A DNA stretch of 64,000 nucleotides from JADGQM01 sp964441945 (GTDB lineage Bacteria; Desulfobacterota; Syntrophobacteria; Syntrophobacterales; Syntrophobacteraceae). The notes below the pieces were generated by a model, which saw only the letters and a program-made list of their open reading frames with translations, searched no databases and had not been told where the DNA came from. Made by a program: the position numbers and the translations under genes. The stretch spans positions 1 to 64,000 of the forward strand of contig CAYTWB010000014.1 of the NCBI GenBank assembly GCA_964441945.1, in the 5' to 3' direction. Below, piece after piece: positions 1 through 8,616 of the stretch; position 1 is the first letter of the stretch; every line of letters starts with the position of its first letter.

Positions 1-1
1 G

Positions 2-355
2 GCGGAAAATGAAATTGTGGCAGTACTCGATCTGGGACATGACATAGAAACGCCGGATGAAGCGGGGAGGTTTGCCCGCAGATTGCACAAGGAAATCGAT
101 TGTCTGTGGGTGTTCCTCATGACTGAAGGAGTCTCTCCCACCAATAATCATGCCGAGAGGATGCTGCGGTTTGCCGTCATGTGGCGCAAACGTTCCCAGG
201 GAGTGCTCAGTGAAAAGGGTTGCCGTTGGGTAGAAAGGATTCTCACTTTACGGCAGACCTGCCGACTCCAATCCCGGAAGCTCTTCCCCGTTCTCGTTGA
301 TGCCGTTGGTTCATATTTCAAAGATCAATCTCCGGACTTGGCCTGGATTTGCTGA
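2..355 (+). pseudogene. IS66 family transposase, C-terminal part (runs off left edge)
   Basis: The reading frame is open to the first base of the window, so this is the end of a longer gene and the true start is not visible. It contains the IS66-type DDE segment TNNHAERMLR, which carries the final catalytic Glu, followed by the usual Trp/Arg-rich stretch and the motif RILTLRQTCR. IS66 transposases are about 500 residues and carry out cut-and-paste movement of the element. Only about 118 residues are visible, so whether the gene is intact upstream cannot be told. No terminal inverted repeat is obvious in the sequence after the stop. Confidence 0.75.
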
Positions 356-584
356 ACCTTCGCCAGATACCCCGTGATTGATTACCTCTTTTCATCATCC
401 CGGAGGGATGATAGCCATTAGCCGGGGGGTGAGGCCGTGGGCCGATACCCCCGGGAAACGTGACAGGTTTACTGTGAAAATGCAAAATTGTTGAACATAT
501 AGCTATTCCAATAACTTAACTGCGGATTCAGGAATTATTTTTATCACTCGGGGTGAAACAATAGCCACGATTCATGACCGTTAA

Positions 585-733
585 GCCGGAATCCAGCCGT
601 ACAGTTGTATTGCACACGCAGCTCTCTTATGAAACTTCATATGTCCAAATGAAGTTTCAAGGCTGCGTTTAAACCGCATCCAGAGAGGCGGCGGCCCCGC
701 TGGATTCCGGCTAGAAGCATGCCGGAATGACGG
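585..733. repeat. Dispersed palindromic element, copy 1 (diverged)
   Basis: A 13 bp perfect inverted repeat, GCCGGAATCCAGC at 585-597 and GCTGGATTCCGGC at 699-711, brackets about 100 bp. It is followed by CTAGAAGCATGCCGGAATGACGG, split here as CTAGAAGCATGCCGG then AATGACGG. The same right half recurs near 29510-29535 and in variants at 30710, 33600 and 47920. The middle contains an unrelated hairpin, so this copy may have been interrupted by a second insertion. Confidence 0.6.
630..659. repeat. Perfect hairpin inside palindromic element
   Basis: TGAAACTTCAT at 630-640 is the exact reverse complement of ATGAAGTTTCA at 649-659, with an 8-base loop. There is no U tract after it, so I do not call it an intrinsic terminator. 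It lies inside copy 1 of the dispersed element. Confidence 0.55.
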
Positions 734-818
734 ATTGTGTCTGTACAGGCAATAGGTTTGTTCCGTCGTGGGGTGGCGTTACTCTCACTTCTGATTGCAC
801 CCTGTCGCGACAAATCGC

Positions 819-846
819 TTGACACTCCGGACTGGATCTTTATAGT
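819..846 (+). promoter_or_regulatory. Sigma-70-type promoter of the DUF177-rpmF-plsX operon
   Basis: A consensus -35 hexamer TTGACA (819-824) is followed after 16 bases by TATAGT (841-846), which matches the -10 consensus at five of six positions. It lies about 30 bases before the first start codon of the operon. The ribosome-binding site GAAGGA at 868-873 follows it. Confidence 0.65.
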
Positions 847-878
847 AAGTAGCTTTCATTAATTGGTGAAGGATAGTA

Positions 879-1433
879 ATGCGCGTACGGGTAGATGAAA
901 TCCCCGAATCGGGGAGGTTTTTGCATTTTCATTGGGATGATGCCCGCCTCAGGCACTTCTTGCCTGAGGAAGATCCCTTTGAGTTCAAGCTGATTCGCCC
1001 GGTCAATGTGGATTTGGAAATTCAGAAACGGTCGGATCATATTCGCGTCCTGGGAATGTTGCGGGGATCGCTTCAGGTTGCGTGTCATCGTTGTTTGAGG
1101 ACATTTCAATGGCCGTTGGATGAACGAATCGACCTGGTTCTAATGGAGGAGAAGGAGTCTGAGCCATCGGAAGAGATCGAATTTGAAGCGAGCGATCTCG
1201 ATTATGAGTTTTTTGACGGCATCGTCATTGAAATCGATCAACTGGTAGCGGAGCAGATTTTCATCGCTTTGCCCGTAAAGATCCTTTGTTCCGAGAATTG
1301 CCTGGGGCTTTGTCCGCGTTGCGGAGCCAATCTCAATGAAGAGCCCTGTCAATGTGATCAAAAAGCCGGTGACACACCCTTTTCCGCTTTGGAAGCGATC
1401 AAGGCGCGCCTTGCCGACGTCGAAGACCAATAG
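879..1433 (+). CDS. DUF177 (YceD-like) protein
   Basis: A 184-residue protein of the DUF177 family, which in most bacteria sits directly before rpmF. In E. coli the homologue YceD is linked to 23S rRNA metabolism; the exact activity here is not known. The C-terminal third carries the family's cysteine cluster, CSENCLGLCPRCG followed by CQC near residues 143-165, probably a metal-binding site. An acidic central part (SEPSEEIEFEASDLD) is typical. The start at 879 is supported by GAAGGA five bases upstream and by the promoter just before it. The gene is the first of the operon with rpmF and plsX. Confidence 0.88.
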   Translation: MRVRVDEIPESGRFLHFHWDDARLRHFLPEEDPFEFKLIRPVNVDLEIQKRSDHIRVLGMLRGSLQVACHRCLRTFQWPLDERIDLVLMEEKESEPSEEIEFEASDLDYEFFDGIVIEIDQLVAEQIFIALPVKILCSENCLGLCPRCGANLNEEPCQCDQKAGDTPFSALEAIKARLADVEDQ

Positions 1434-1470
1434 AGTCTTAACTCTTATACTCATATAAGGAGAATGATGA

Positions 1471-1653
1471 ATGGGGGTACCAAAAAGAAAAACTTCCAAG
1501 TCTCGACGGGATAAGCGAAACGCCCATAGAGCCGTGGCCGGGCCGGCCCTGTCACGATGTCCGCAGTGCAACGAAATGCGGCTCGCTCACCGGGTATGTC
1601 CGGGATGCGGCTATTATCGAGATCGGCTGGTCCTGGAGCTTGAAGAAGAATAG
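1471..1653 (+). CDS. rpmF: 50S ribosomal protein L32
   Basis: A 60-residue basic protein with the L32 signature MGVPKRKTSKSRRDKR at its start and a zinc ribbon made of CPQC and CPGC. This is the four-Cys form of L32, whose presence usually implies a zinc-sufficient growth state as opposed to the zinc-independent paralogue. It is a structural component of the large ribosomal subunit. The start is preceded by AAGGAGAATGATG. It lies 37 bases after DUF177 and 33 bases before plsX, the classical DUF177-rpmF-plsX order. Confidence 0.96.
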   Translation: MGVPKRKTSKSRRDKRNAHRAVAGPALSRCPQCNEMRLAHRVCPGCGYYRDRLVLELEEE

Positions 1654-1686
1654 TCTCGTTGCTCGATCAGCAGAGGTTCTTCAACC

Positions 1687-2778
1687 ATGAGGATCGCGGT
1701 CGATGCGATGGGGGGGGACCACGCTCCGGAAGCACCGGTTCATGGGGCGCTCCGGGCGGTGCCGCAATGTTCGGCTGAGCTGCTCCTGATCGGCAACGAG
1801 AAGCAACTCGGTGAGGTCCTCGGCCGTTGGCCGGAGGCGTCTTCGGTCCGGGTCGTCCACGCTTCCGAGACGATTGAAATGGGCGAGGCGGGTGCCATGG
1901 CCGTCCGCAGGAAACGCGGGGCGTCTCTGAATGTGGCCATGCGTTTGCTGGCTGAAGGGGAAGTGGATGCGGTGGTGAGCGCCGGCAACAGCGGGGCTAT
2001 TGTTGCAGCGGCGAAACATCTTGTCGGGCTTATTCCCGGGCTTCAGCGTCCGGCTATGGCGGTAGCACTTCCAACACCCACCGGCAAGGTGCTCCTGGTT
2101 GACGCAGGGGCCCAGGCGGAAGCGAAGACCATTCATCTGGCACAGTCTGCAGCGCTTGCCAATGTCTTCCTGAAGGTTTCACAAGACATGGACCGCCCGC
2201 GGGTCGGGTTGCTCAATATTGGCCAGGAACCCTTGAAGGGCATGCGGGTTATCCAAAGGGCTTTCTCTCTTCTGGAACGCTCCAGCTTGCATTTCATCGG
2301 GAACATTGAGCCTCAGGACCTCTATACCGACCAGGCCGATGCCGCCATTTGCGATGGATTTGTGGGAAACCTTCTCCTGAAGATGTATGAAGGGTTGCTG
2401 GAAACCCTGCTGCAGTCCATGGAAGCACATGTCGTCGATTATGACCCTGACATGGGGACGAGAGTCGGACAGACCCTTCGGCGCTTTCGCGGTGATTATG
2501 ATTACCGGAGCGTTGGAGGCGCGCCTCTGCTGGGAGTGCGAAAAACCGTGATGGTCGCTCATGGCCGCTCTCGAGCCGAGGCTATCGCCAATGCAATTCT
2601 CCTTGCATCTCGGCTCGTCGGCGATAAGGTTTGTGACCGGATCTCAGCCAGGCTGGAGAAGGATGGCATTCTGACCGATCTAAGACATCACAGTACCGCA
2701 TTGATGCTGGAGCAGTTCAGGAGCAAGTGGCGCTTTTCACAGCGCCAGAGCTCAGCTGACCAGGACAGCCGAGCATAG
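1687..2778 (+). CDS. plsX: Phosphate acyltransferase PlsX
   Basis: A 363-residue PlsX, which converts acyl-ACP and phosphate to acyl-phosphate, the acyl donor that PlsY uses to start phospholipid synthesis. The N-terminus MRIAVDAMGGDHAPEAPVHG is the family signature. GNSGA, NIGQEPLKG and the DGFVGN segment are also conserved. The length matches the family (about 330-360). It follows rpmF in the standard order. Unlike many relatives it is not followed by fabH; the next genes are an acyl-CoA dehydrogenase and etfBA, with fabG and fabF after those. It is a peripheral membrane enzyme. Confidence 0.95.
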   Translation: MRIAVDAMGGDHAPEAPVHGALRAVPQCSAELLLIGNEKQLGEVLGRWPEASSVRVVHASETIEMGEAGAMAVRRKRGASLNVAMRLLAEGEVDAVVSAGNSGAIVAAAKHLVGLIPGLQRPAMAVALPTPTGKVLLVDAGAQAEAKTIHLAQSAALANVFLKVSQDMDRPRVGLLNIGQEPLKGMRVIQRAFSLLERSSLHFIGNIEPQDLYTDQADAAICDGFVGNLLLKMYEGLLETLLQSMEAHVVDYDPDMGTRVGQTLRRFRGDYDYRSVGGAPLLGVRKTVMVAHGRSRAEAIANAILLASRLVGDKVCDRISARLEKDGILTDLRHHSTALMLEQFRSKWRFSQRQSSADQDSRA

Positions 2779-2842
2779 GTCCCTATCTTTTCACGGTGGG
2801 CGAGAAAGGCATGCCCATCCTATGGGAGCATAGAAGGAGAGA

Positions 2843-4018
2843 ATGTCGGTGGACTACTTTTTGACAGAAGAACAGAAGATGATCCAGGAGCTGGCGGAAC
2901 AGATCGCCACAGAGAAGGTCCGCCCGCTGCGCGCCCAGCTCGACCAGGAGGAGGAATTTCCGTGGGAGATCCTAAAGGTGCTGGCGCAGTCTGACCTTTT
3001 TGGTCTGTACATCCCCGAGGCCTATGGCGGAATGGGAGGGGGCATTCTGGAGAACTGCCTCGCCGTCGAACAACTGGCAAAGGCCTGTATCGGGGTTGCC
3101 ACGTCTTTTGCGGCCAGCGGTCTGGGAGCATATCCCATCCTTCTTTTTGCAAACGAAGACCAGAAGCGACACTATCTTCCCGATGTGGCCTGCGGCAAGC
3201 GCCTGGCGGCTTTCGGCCTGACTGAACCGGGGGCCGGCAGTGACGTCTCCGGCATAAAGACCACTGCGGTGCGCGATGGAAATCACTATATCCTGAACGG
3301 TACGAAGCAATGGATCACGAGTGGCGGCGAAGCGGAAATCTATTCCGTCTTGGCCATCACCGATCGAGCCAAAGGACCACGCGGGGCCAGTTTCTTCATC
3401 CTCGAAAAAGGTGATCCCGGATTTACCTTCGGCAAGAAAGAGAAAAAACTGGGCATCCGGGCTTCAGCCACGCGCGAGCTCATTTTTCACGACTGCCGGA
3501 TACCCAAGGAACGGTTGATTGGCCGCGAGGGTATGGGCTTTATAATCGCGATGAGGACCTTTGACAAATCCCGCCCCGGTATTGGCGCTCTGGGAGTGGG
3601 ATTGGCTCAGGGGGCCATGGACATCTCCGTGGAATATGCCCGCAAGCGGGAGCAGTTTGGAAAACCGATCATCAATTTCCAGGCGATCCAGCACAAGCTG
3701 GCCAACATGGCCATCAAGATCGAAGCGGCCCGGGCCCTTGTTTACTCGATTGCCCGTTACATGGACAGCGATCCGGGCGATGTCAGCAAGGTAGCCGCGA
3801 TGAGCAAGGTATTCCCCACGGATGTGGCCATGGAGGTGGCCATAGAAGCGGTGCAGGTCCTTGGAGGCTACGGGTATATGCAGGATTATCCGGTGGAGAA
3901 GATGATGCGTGACGCCAAGATCCTCCAGATCTACGAGGGGACCAATGAGATTCAGCGCAACATCATCGGGCAGGAGCTGAACAAAGAATACGGACGAATA
4001 AAGACCAGCTTCTTCTAG
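2843..4018 (+). CDS. Acyl-CoA dehydrogenase
   Basis: A 391-residue flavoprotein of the acyl-CoA dehydrogenase family, oxidising acyl-CoA to enoyl-CoA with electrons passed to ETF. The three domains are visible: an N-terminal helical part, the middle beta domain with GLTEPGAGSD and WITSGG (FAD contacts), and the C-terminal helical domain. The catalytic Glu lies in IYEGTNEIQRNIIG near residue 367. REQFG and QVLGGYGYMQDYPVEKMMRD are family signatures. Length is typical. The gene is 26 bases before etfB, so it almost certainly uses the adjacent ETF. Short- or branched-chain substrates are likely by overall resemblance but cannot be fixed from the sequence. Confidence 0.93.
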   Translation: MSVDYFLTEEQKMIQELAEQIATEKVRPLRAQLDQEEEFPWEILKVLAQSDLFGLYIPEAYGGMGGGILENCLAVEQLAKACIGVATSFAASGLGAYPILLFANEDQKRHYLPDVACGKRLAAFGLTEPGAGSDVSGIKTTAVRDGNHYILNGTKQWITSGGEAEIYSVLAITDRAKGPRGASFFILEKGDPGFTFGKKEKKLGIRASATRELIFHDCRIPKERLIGREGMGFIIAMRTFDKSRPGIGALGVGLAQGAMDISVEYARKREQFGKPIINFQAIQHKLANMAIKIEAARALVYSIARYMDSDPGDVSKVAAMSKVFPTDVAMEVAIEAVQVLGGYGYMQDYPVEKMMRDAKILQIYEGTNEIQRNIIGQELNKEYGRIKTSFF

Positions 4019-4044
4019 AAGATCGAACAGAACAGGGAACTTCC

Positions 4045-4836
4045 ATGCATATCGCAGTTTGTATCAAACAGGTACCTGACGCCAAGAACGTCCGGATTGA
4101 TCCCGATACCCACACGCTGGTCCGGCAGGGGGTAGAGTCCATTGTCAACCCATTCGATTTGTTCGCCGTTGAAGCAGCGCTGAAAATCAAGGACGCGCTC
4201 GGCGCCCGTATAACGGTTTTGACCATGGGGCCGCCTCAGGCTGACGAGGCATTGAGGGAGACGCTGTCGCGCGGAGTGGATGATGCCGTTTTGCTCAGTG
4301 ATCGAGCCTTCGCGGGCTCCGATACATGGGCGACATCGACCACTCTCTCCGGCGCCGTTCGAAAACTGGGCAATGTTGATCTGGTTCTGTGCGGCAAGCA
4401 GGCCATCGACGGAGATACGGCCCAGGTGGGTCCGGAGATGGCAACTCTTCTGGATATTCCCTATGCCACTTTTGTCAAGAGGATCGAAGTCCTTGACAAG
4501 TCCACCCTGAAGGTAACCAGGCAGACCGATGAAGGCATGGAGATTTGGAAGCTTTCCATGCCCGCCTTGATCACGGTGATCAAGGAAGTCGGTGAACCCC
4601 GTCTGCCTTCCCTGCGCCACAAGATGCGGGCAAAGAAAGCCCAGATCCCGATGTGGAATGTGACGGACCTCGGGCTTGACCCGAACACCGTGGGGCTTGC
4701 CGGGTCTTTTACCCAGGTTGTTCGCGTCTTCAGTCCGCCCCGACGCGGGGACCGTGTTCTGATCCAGGGAACCATCGAGGAACAGGTGGATCAGCTCTAT
4801 CGTTATCTCAAAGAAGCCAAGGTGCCGGGAATATGA
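4045..4836 (+). CDS. etfB: Electron transfer flavoprotein, beta subunit
   Basis: A 263-residue ETF beta subunit. The N-terminus MHIAVCIKQVPDAKNVRIDP and the central GKQAIDGDTAQVGPEMA loop are family signatures, the latter binding the nucleotide or second flavin. It forms a heterodimer with the product of the next gene, with which it overlaps by four bases (ATGA at 4833-4836), so the two are translationally coupled. Together they accept electrons from the acyl-CoA dehydrogenase encoded just upstream. The extended GDTAQVGP loop is seen in both ordinary anaerobe-type and bifurcating ETFs, so bifurcation is possible but not shown. Confidence 0.93.
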   Translation: MHIAVCIKQVPDAKNVRIDPDTHTLVRQGVESIVNPFDLFAVEAALKIKDALGARITVLTMGPPQADEALRETLSRGVDDAVLLSDRAFAGSDTWATSTTLSGAVRKLGNVDLVLCGKQAIDGDTAQVGPEMATLLDIPYATFVKRIEVLDKSTLKVTRQTDEGMEIWKLSMPALITVIKEVGEPRLPSLRHKMRAKKAQIPMWNVTDLGLDPNTVGLAGSFTQVVRVFSPPRRGDRVLIQGTIEEQVDQLYRYLKEAKVPGI

Positions 4837-6026
4837 AAGCGATTATCGATCGCCGCAAGTGTACCCTTTGTGGCGTCTGTGTCGATGTATGTCCGTTTGC
4901 GGCGATTACTGTGGGTGAAGCGACCATCGATGTCTCCGATGAGTGCACGCTGTGCGGCATGTGTGTTGATACCTGTGAGTTTGGCGCGCTGTCTCTTCCG
5001 GAAGTGGGAACGGGACCCGCGGCGGACCTGGCTGCCTACAAGGGCATCTGGGTTTTTGCCGAATGGCGCGAAGGGACAGTCCACCGGGTCAGCCACGAAC
5101 TTCTGAGCACCGGCCGCATTCTGGCGGATAAGCTTGGTGTCCCGCTGGCCGCGGTGCTGCTCGGTCACCAGCTGGATGATCTGGCGACAGGAGAGCTGAT
5201 TGCCCACGGTGCGGATACGGTCTATGTGGTGGACCATCCTGAACTGGCCCACTTCAGGGACGACGCCTATGCCGGCGTGCTCGTCGATCTGATCCGCCGC
5301 CAAAAGCCTGAAATTCTGCTGGCGGGAGCGACGAGTATCGGACGCTCCTTTATCCCCCGTGTGGCCGCATCGGTGCAGACCGGTCTTACCGCCGACTGCA
5401 CCGAGCTTGATATCAGCGAAGAGAGGCTCCTGCTTCAAACCCGACCGGCCTTTGGTGGCAATGTTATGGCAACGATCATCTGCCCAAACAAGAGGCCCCA
5501 AATGGCCACTGTGCGGCCAAAAGTGATGAAGCCCGTCAGACGGCCCGACCACAGGGGAGAGATCGTGCCCGTTTCCGTCCCCGAGATATGTCTCCAAAGC
5601 CGCATTGAAGTCCTTGAAGTGATCCCGGAAAAGGATCAAACAGCCAGACTGACCGAAGCGGATGCCATTGTATCGGGCGGGCGGGGGCTCCAGAAACCGG
5701 AGAACTTTTCACTCGTCGAGGAACTGGCTCAACTCATCAAGGGAGCGGTTGGGGCTTCGCGAGGGGCCGTTGAGGAAGGCTGGATCGCCCCTTCCCACCA
5801 GGTCGGTCAGACCGGACGCACGGTTTCTCCGTCTCTCTACATGGCGGTCGGGATATCGGGAGCCATCCAACACCTGGTGGGCATGCAAAGCTCCAGGATC
5901 ATTGTGGCGGTGAACAGGGATTCGATGGCTCCCATTTTCGATGTCGCGAGCTACGGGGTCGTTGCCGATCTTTTTGAATTCGTCCCGGCCTTCATACGGA
6001 AGATCAAACAGGAACGCGGGGACTGA
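4833..6026 (+). CDS. etfA: Electron transfer flavoprotein, alpha subunit with N-terminal 2[4Fe-4S] ferredoxin domain
   Basis: A 397-residue ETF alpha subunit with an added N-terminal ferredoxin module. Two clusters are visible at residues 8-20 (CTLCGVCVDVCP) and 36-48 (CTLCGMCVDTCEF), both with Cx2Cx2Cx3C spacing. The ETF alpha body follows, and the FAD-binding domain near residues 270-390 has SGGRGLQ, GWIAPSHQVGQTG and GISGAIQH. This fused form is common in anaerobic Desulfobacterota and Firmicutes and suggests electron exchange with ferredoxin or an iron-sulfur partner. It overlaps etfB by four bases. fabG follows after 18 bases. Confidence 0.93.
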   Translation: MKAIIDRRKCTLCGVCVDVCPFAAITVGEATIDVSDECTLCGMCVDTCEFGALSLPEVGTGPAADLAAYKGIWVFAEWREGTVHRVSHELLSTGRILADKLGVPLAAVLLGHQLDDLATGELIAHGADTVYVVDHPELAHFRDDAYAGVLVDLIRRQKPEILLAGATSIGRSFIPRVAASVQTGLTADCTELDISEERLLLQTRPAFGGNVMATIICPNKRPQMATVRPKVMKPVRRPDHRGEIVPVSVPEICLQSRIEVLEVIPEKDQTARLTEADAIVSGGRGLQKPENFSLVEELAQLIKGAVGASRGAVEEGWIAPSHQVGQTGRTVSPSLYMAVGISGAIQHLVGMQSSRIIVAVNRDSMAPIFDVASYGVVADLFEFVPAFIRKIKQERGD

Positions 6027-6044
6027 GCAAAGCAGGAATGGAAA

Positions 6045-6788
6045 ATGAGTGAAACGCGAGTGATTGTTGTCACCGGAGCCAGTCGGGGTATTGGGCGAGG
6101 AATTGCGTTAGCCATGGCCCAACCCGGATGTACGGTTGTAGTGAATTACAGATCGAGCCCCGATGCGGCTCGCGAGACGGCGGCCGCAATCGAAGCCAAG
6201 GGCGGGACGGCTCACCTGTGCCGCTTCGATGTAGGGGACCCGGAAGCGATTAAAGAGGCTTTCAAGGAGATTGCCGGGTTACACAACCGGGTGGACGTGC
6301 TGGTCAACAATGCCGGCATCACGCGGGACAACTTGCTTGCCCTGATGAAACCCGGCGAATGGGACGACGTCTTGAACACCAACCTCAGGGGGGCCTTCCT
6401 CTGTTCCCAGGCGGTTGTTAAGATGATGATGCGTCGAAAATATGGTCGCATCATCAATGTGAGCTCCGTGGTGGGCATCATCGGCAATGCGGGACAGTGT
6501 AATTACTCCGCCGCAAAGGCCGGCATCATCGGTCTCACTCGTTCTCTATCCCGAGAGCTCATTTCCCGGAATATCACGGTGAACGCCGTAGCGCCGGGAT
6601 TTATCGATACGGATATGACGCACCGGTTGCCCGAAAAGGTCAGAGAGGAGCTCCTGGGCCAGATTCCCGCAGGGCGATATGGAACGGTTGACGATGTGGC
6701 GGCGGCGGTGAATTTTCTTGCTTCGGACAATGCCGGGTACATCACGGGGCAGGTGATTCACGTGAACGGCGGGATGTTCATGGGTTGA
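6045..6788 (+). CDS. fabG: 3-oxoacyl-[acyl-carrier-protein] reductase FabG
   Basis: A 247-residue short-chain dehydrogenase that reduces 3-oxoacyl-ACP with NADPH in fatty acid elongation. The cofactor loop TGASRGIGRG is at residues 11-20, NNAG at about 89-92, the catalytic Ser in NVSSVVG near 141, and YSAAK near 154-158. The C-terminus YITGQVIHVNGGMFM is characteristic of FabG. It sits between etfA and fabF. A role in acyl-CoA metabolism, as partner of the upstream dehydrogenase, cannot be excluded because FabG-like enzymes also act on 3-hydroxyacyl-CoA. No acpP lies between fabG and fabF. Confidence 0.92.
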   Translation: MSETRVIVVTGASRGIGRGIALAMAQPGCTVVVNYRSSPDAARETAAAIEAKGGTAHLCRFDVGDPEAIKEAFKEIAGLHNRVDVLVNNAGITRDNLLALMKPGEWDDVLNTNLRGAFLCSQAVVKMMMRRKYGRIINVSSVVGIIGNAGQCNYSAAKAGIIGLTRSLSRELISRNITVNAVAPGFIDTDMTHRLPEKVREELLGQIPAGRYGTVDDVAAAVNFLASDNAGYITGQVIHVNGGMFMG

Positions 6789-6849
6789 AATGCGCTGAAG
6801 AATACGGGCCGAGGGGTCAAGAACAAGGAATCAGCCAAGGGAGGATTTC

Positions 6850-8106
6850 ATGCAATTTTGTAGGCGGCGCGCAGTCATTACGGGGATTGGAGTTATTTCG
6901 CCTCTTGGATTGGGGATTGATGAAAACTGGAACAACGTCGTTCAGGGCAAATCCGGAATTGGCCCCATCACCCGTTTTGATGCCAGCAATTATGCGACCC
7001 GCATTGCCGCGGAAGTAAAGGACTTTCAGCCGGAGCAATTCATTTCGAAGAAAGAGCTCCGCAAGATGGACCCCTTTCTGCAATTCGCTCTCGTAGCGGC
7101 CCGTCTGGCTTTGGATGACAGCACGATGTCGATCACCCCGGCGCTTTCCGAACGTGCGGGAGTCATCATGGGTTGCGGACTGGGGGGAATAACCACTATC
7201 GAGGAAAGCCACAAGATGCTTCTCGATTTAGGCCCCAAGAGAGTGAGCCCCTTTTTCATTCCCATGATCATCAGCAACATGGCCCCCGGGCTTATCTCCA
7301 TCTATCATGGGTTGAAAGGACCGAACTTTTCCGTGCAAACAGCCTGTGCCGCAGGCACCCACGCCATCGGCCAGGGGTTCCATATGATCCGTGACGGCAT
7401 AGCCGACGTCATGCTCTGTGGCGGAGTGGAAGCGACGATCTCTTCCCTCAGCATAGCCGGCTTCAATGCCATGCGTGCTCTTTCCACGCGAAATGATGAG
7501 CCGCAAAGGGCTTCGAGACCATTTGACCTCCAGCGCGACGGGTTTGTGATGGGTGAAGGCTCTGCAATACTGGTCCTCGAAGAATTGCACGGGGCATTGG
7601 AGCGGGGGGCGAAAATCTATGCCGAGGTGATCGGGTTCGGTGCTTCCGGAGATGCCTATCACATGGCGGCTCCGGCACCGGAAGGAGAAGGCGCTGCCCG
7701 GTGCATGGAGAATGCAGTGCTCGATGCCGGCATTCAGCCGGTTGAGGTGGATTATATCAATGCCCATGGGACATCCACCGACCTCAACGACAAATATGAA
7801 ACCCAGGCCATCAAGAAGGTCTTCGGCGACCATGCGTGGAAGCTTGCGGTGAGCTCCACCAAATCCATGACGGGGCATCTTCTGGGCGCTGCAGGCGGGG
7901 TGGAAGGGGCCTACACGGCGCTCGCCATCGATCGACAGATCATGCCTCCGACGATCAACTACGAGTTTCCGGATCCCGACTGCGATCTCGATTACGTGCC
8001 CAACCAGGCCCGCGAAGCGACCATCCGTGTGGCTATGTCCAATTCCTTCGGTTTTGGCGGGACAAACGGCACCCTGGTTTTCAGAAAGTGGAATGGAGTG
8101 GAATAG
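6850..8106 (+). CDS. fabF: 3-oxoacyl-[acyl-carrier-protein] synthase II FabF
   Basis: A 418-residue beta-ketoacyl-ACP synthase II, condensing malonyl-ACP with a growing acyl chain. The catalytic Cys is in QTACAAGTHAIGQG (near residue 166), and the two catalytic His in NAHGTSTDLND and KSMTGHLLGAAGG. The N-terminus RRRAVITGIGVISPLG is standard. The start at 6850 follows AGGGAGG at the usual distance. It is 61 bases after fabG, without the acpP gene that normally separates these two. rpiB follows within 5 bases. Confidence 0.95.
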   Translation: MQFCRRRAVITGIGVISPLGLGIDENWNNVVQGKSGIGPITRFDASNYATRIAAEVKDFQPEQFISKKELRKMDPFLQFALVAARLALDDSTMSITPALSERAGVIMGCGLGGITTIEESHKMLLDLGPKRVSPFFIPMIISNMAPGLISIYHGLKGPNFSVQTACAAGTHAIGQGFHMIRDGIADVMLCGGVEATISSLSIAGFNAMRALSTRNDEPQRASRPFDLQRDGFVMGEGSAILVLEELHGALERGAKIYAEVIGFGASGDAYHMAAPAPEGEGAARCMENAVLDAGIQPVEVDYINAHGTSTDLNDKYETQAIKKVFGDHAWKLAVSSTKSMTGHLLGAAGGVEGAYTALAIDRQIMPPTINYEFPDPDCDLDYVPNQAREATIRVAMSNSFGFGGTNGTLVFRKWNGVE

Positions 8107-8111
8107 CCATC

Positions 8112-8576
8112 ATGAAGATCATGATCGGATGTGACCATGCCGGGTGGGAGCTGAAAGAGGTCGTCACGGCCCATTTGAAAACGCTGCATCACGAGGTGGA
8201 AGATGTCGGCACATACAGCGCCGATCCGGTCGACTACCCCTTGTATGCGGTACAAGTAGCCCGGGCGGTTGCCGCCGGAGCAGTGGACCGGGGCATACTC
8301 GTTTGCGGAAGCGGTCTGGGGATGTGCATCACGGCCAACCGCATCCCTGGAGTTCGTGCTCTGCCGATCTCCGAGCCGTTTGCCGCCAAAATGAGTCGCC
8401 GTCATAACAACAGCAATGTTCTGTGTCTCGGGGCTCGCTTTACGGGCCGGGACCTGGCCCTTGAAATCGTGGATGTGTGGCTGAGCGAAATCTTTGAGGG
8501 AGGGCGCCATCAGCGACGGCTGGAGCTGATCGAGCGTCTGACTCAAAGCGGGGATCCCTCTCAACATGACAACTGA
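8112..8576 (+). CDS. rpiB: Ribose-5-phosphate isomerase B
   Basis: A 154-residue RpiB/LacAB-family sugar phosphate isomerase that interconverts ribose 5-phosphate and ribulose 5-phosphate in the pentose phosphate pathway. The start MKIMIGCDHAGWELK holds the conserved CDHAG motif, and GILVCGSGLGM carries the catalytic Cys. SRRHNNSNVLCLGAR near residues 96-110 is also typical. A longer in-frame extension upstream overlaps fabF and has no family similarity, so the start at 8112 is used. It is followed by glyA, an rpiB-glyA pairing seen in many bacteria. Confidence 0.93.
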   Translation: MKIMIGCDHAGWELKEVVTAHLKTLHHEVEDVGTYSADPVDYPLYAVQVARAVAAGAVDRGILVCGSGLGMCITANRIPGVRALPISEPFAAKMSRRHNNSNVLCLGARFTGRDLALEIVDVWLSEIFEGGRHQRRLELIERLTQSGDPSQHDN

Positions 8577-8616
8577 TGTTTTCGAATCCCAGTGTGGTGC
8601 GAATGGAAGGCAAATC

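Larger units (their letters stand above)
356..878. other. Intergenic repeat-rich region
   Basis: No gene is supported here. The stretch holds a perfect hairpin ATCATCC-CGGA-GGGATGAT at 395-412, a C/G-rich inverted repeat (CCGGGGG near 422, CCCCCGG near 449), a nested copy of the dispersed palindromic element (585-733), another hairpin at 630-659, and the promoter of the downstream operon. Confidence 0.7.
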
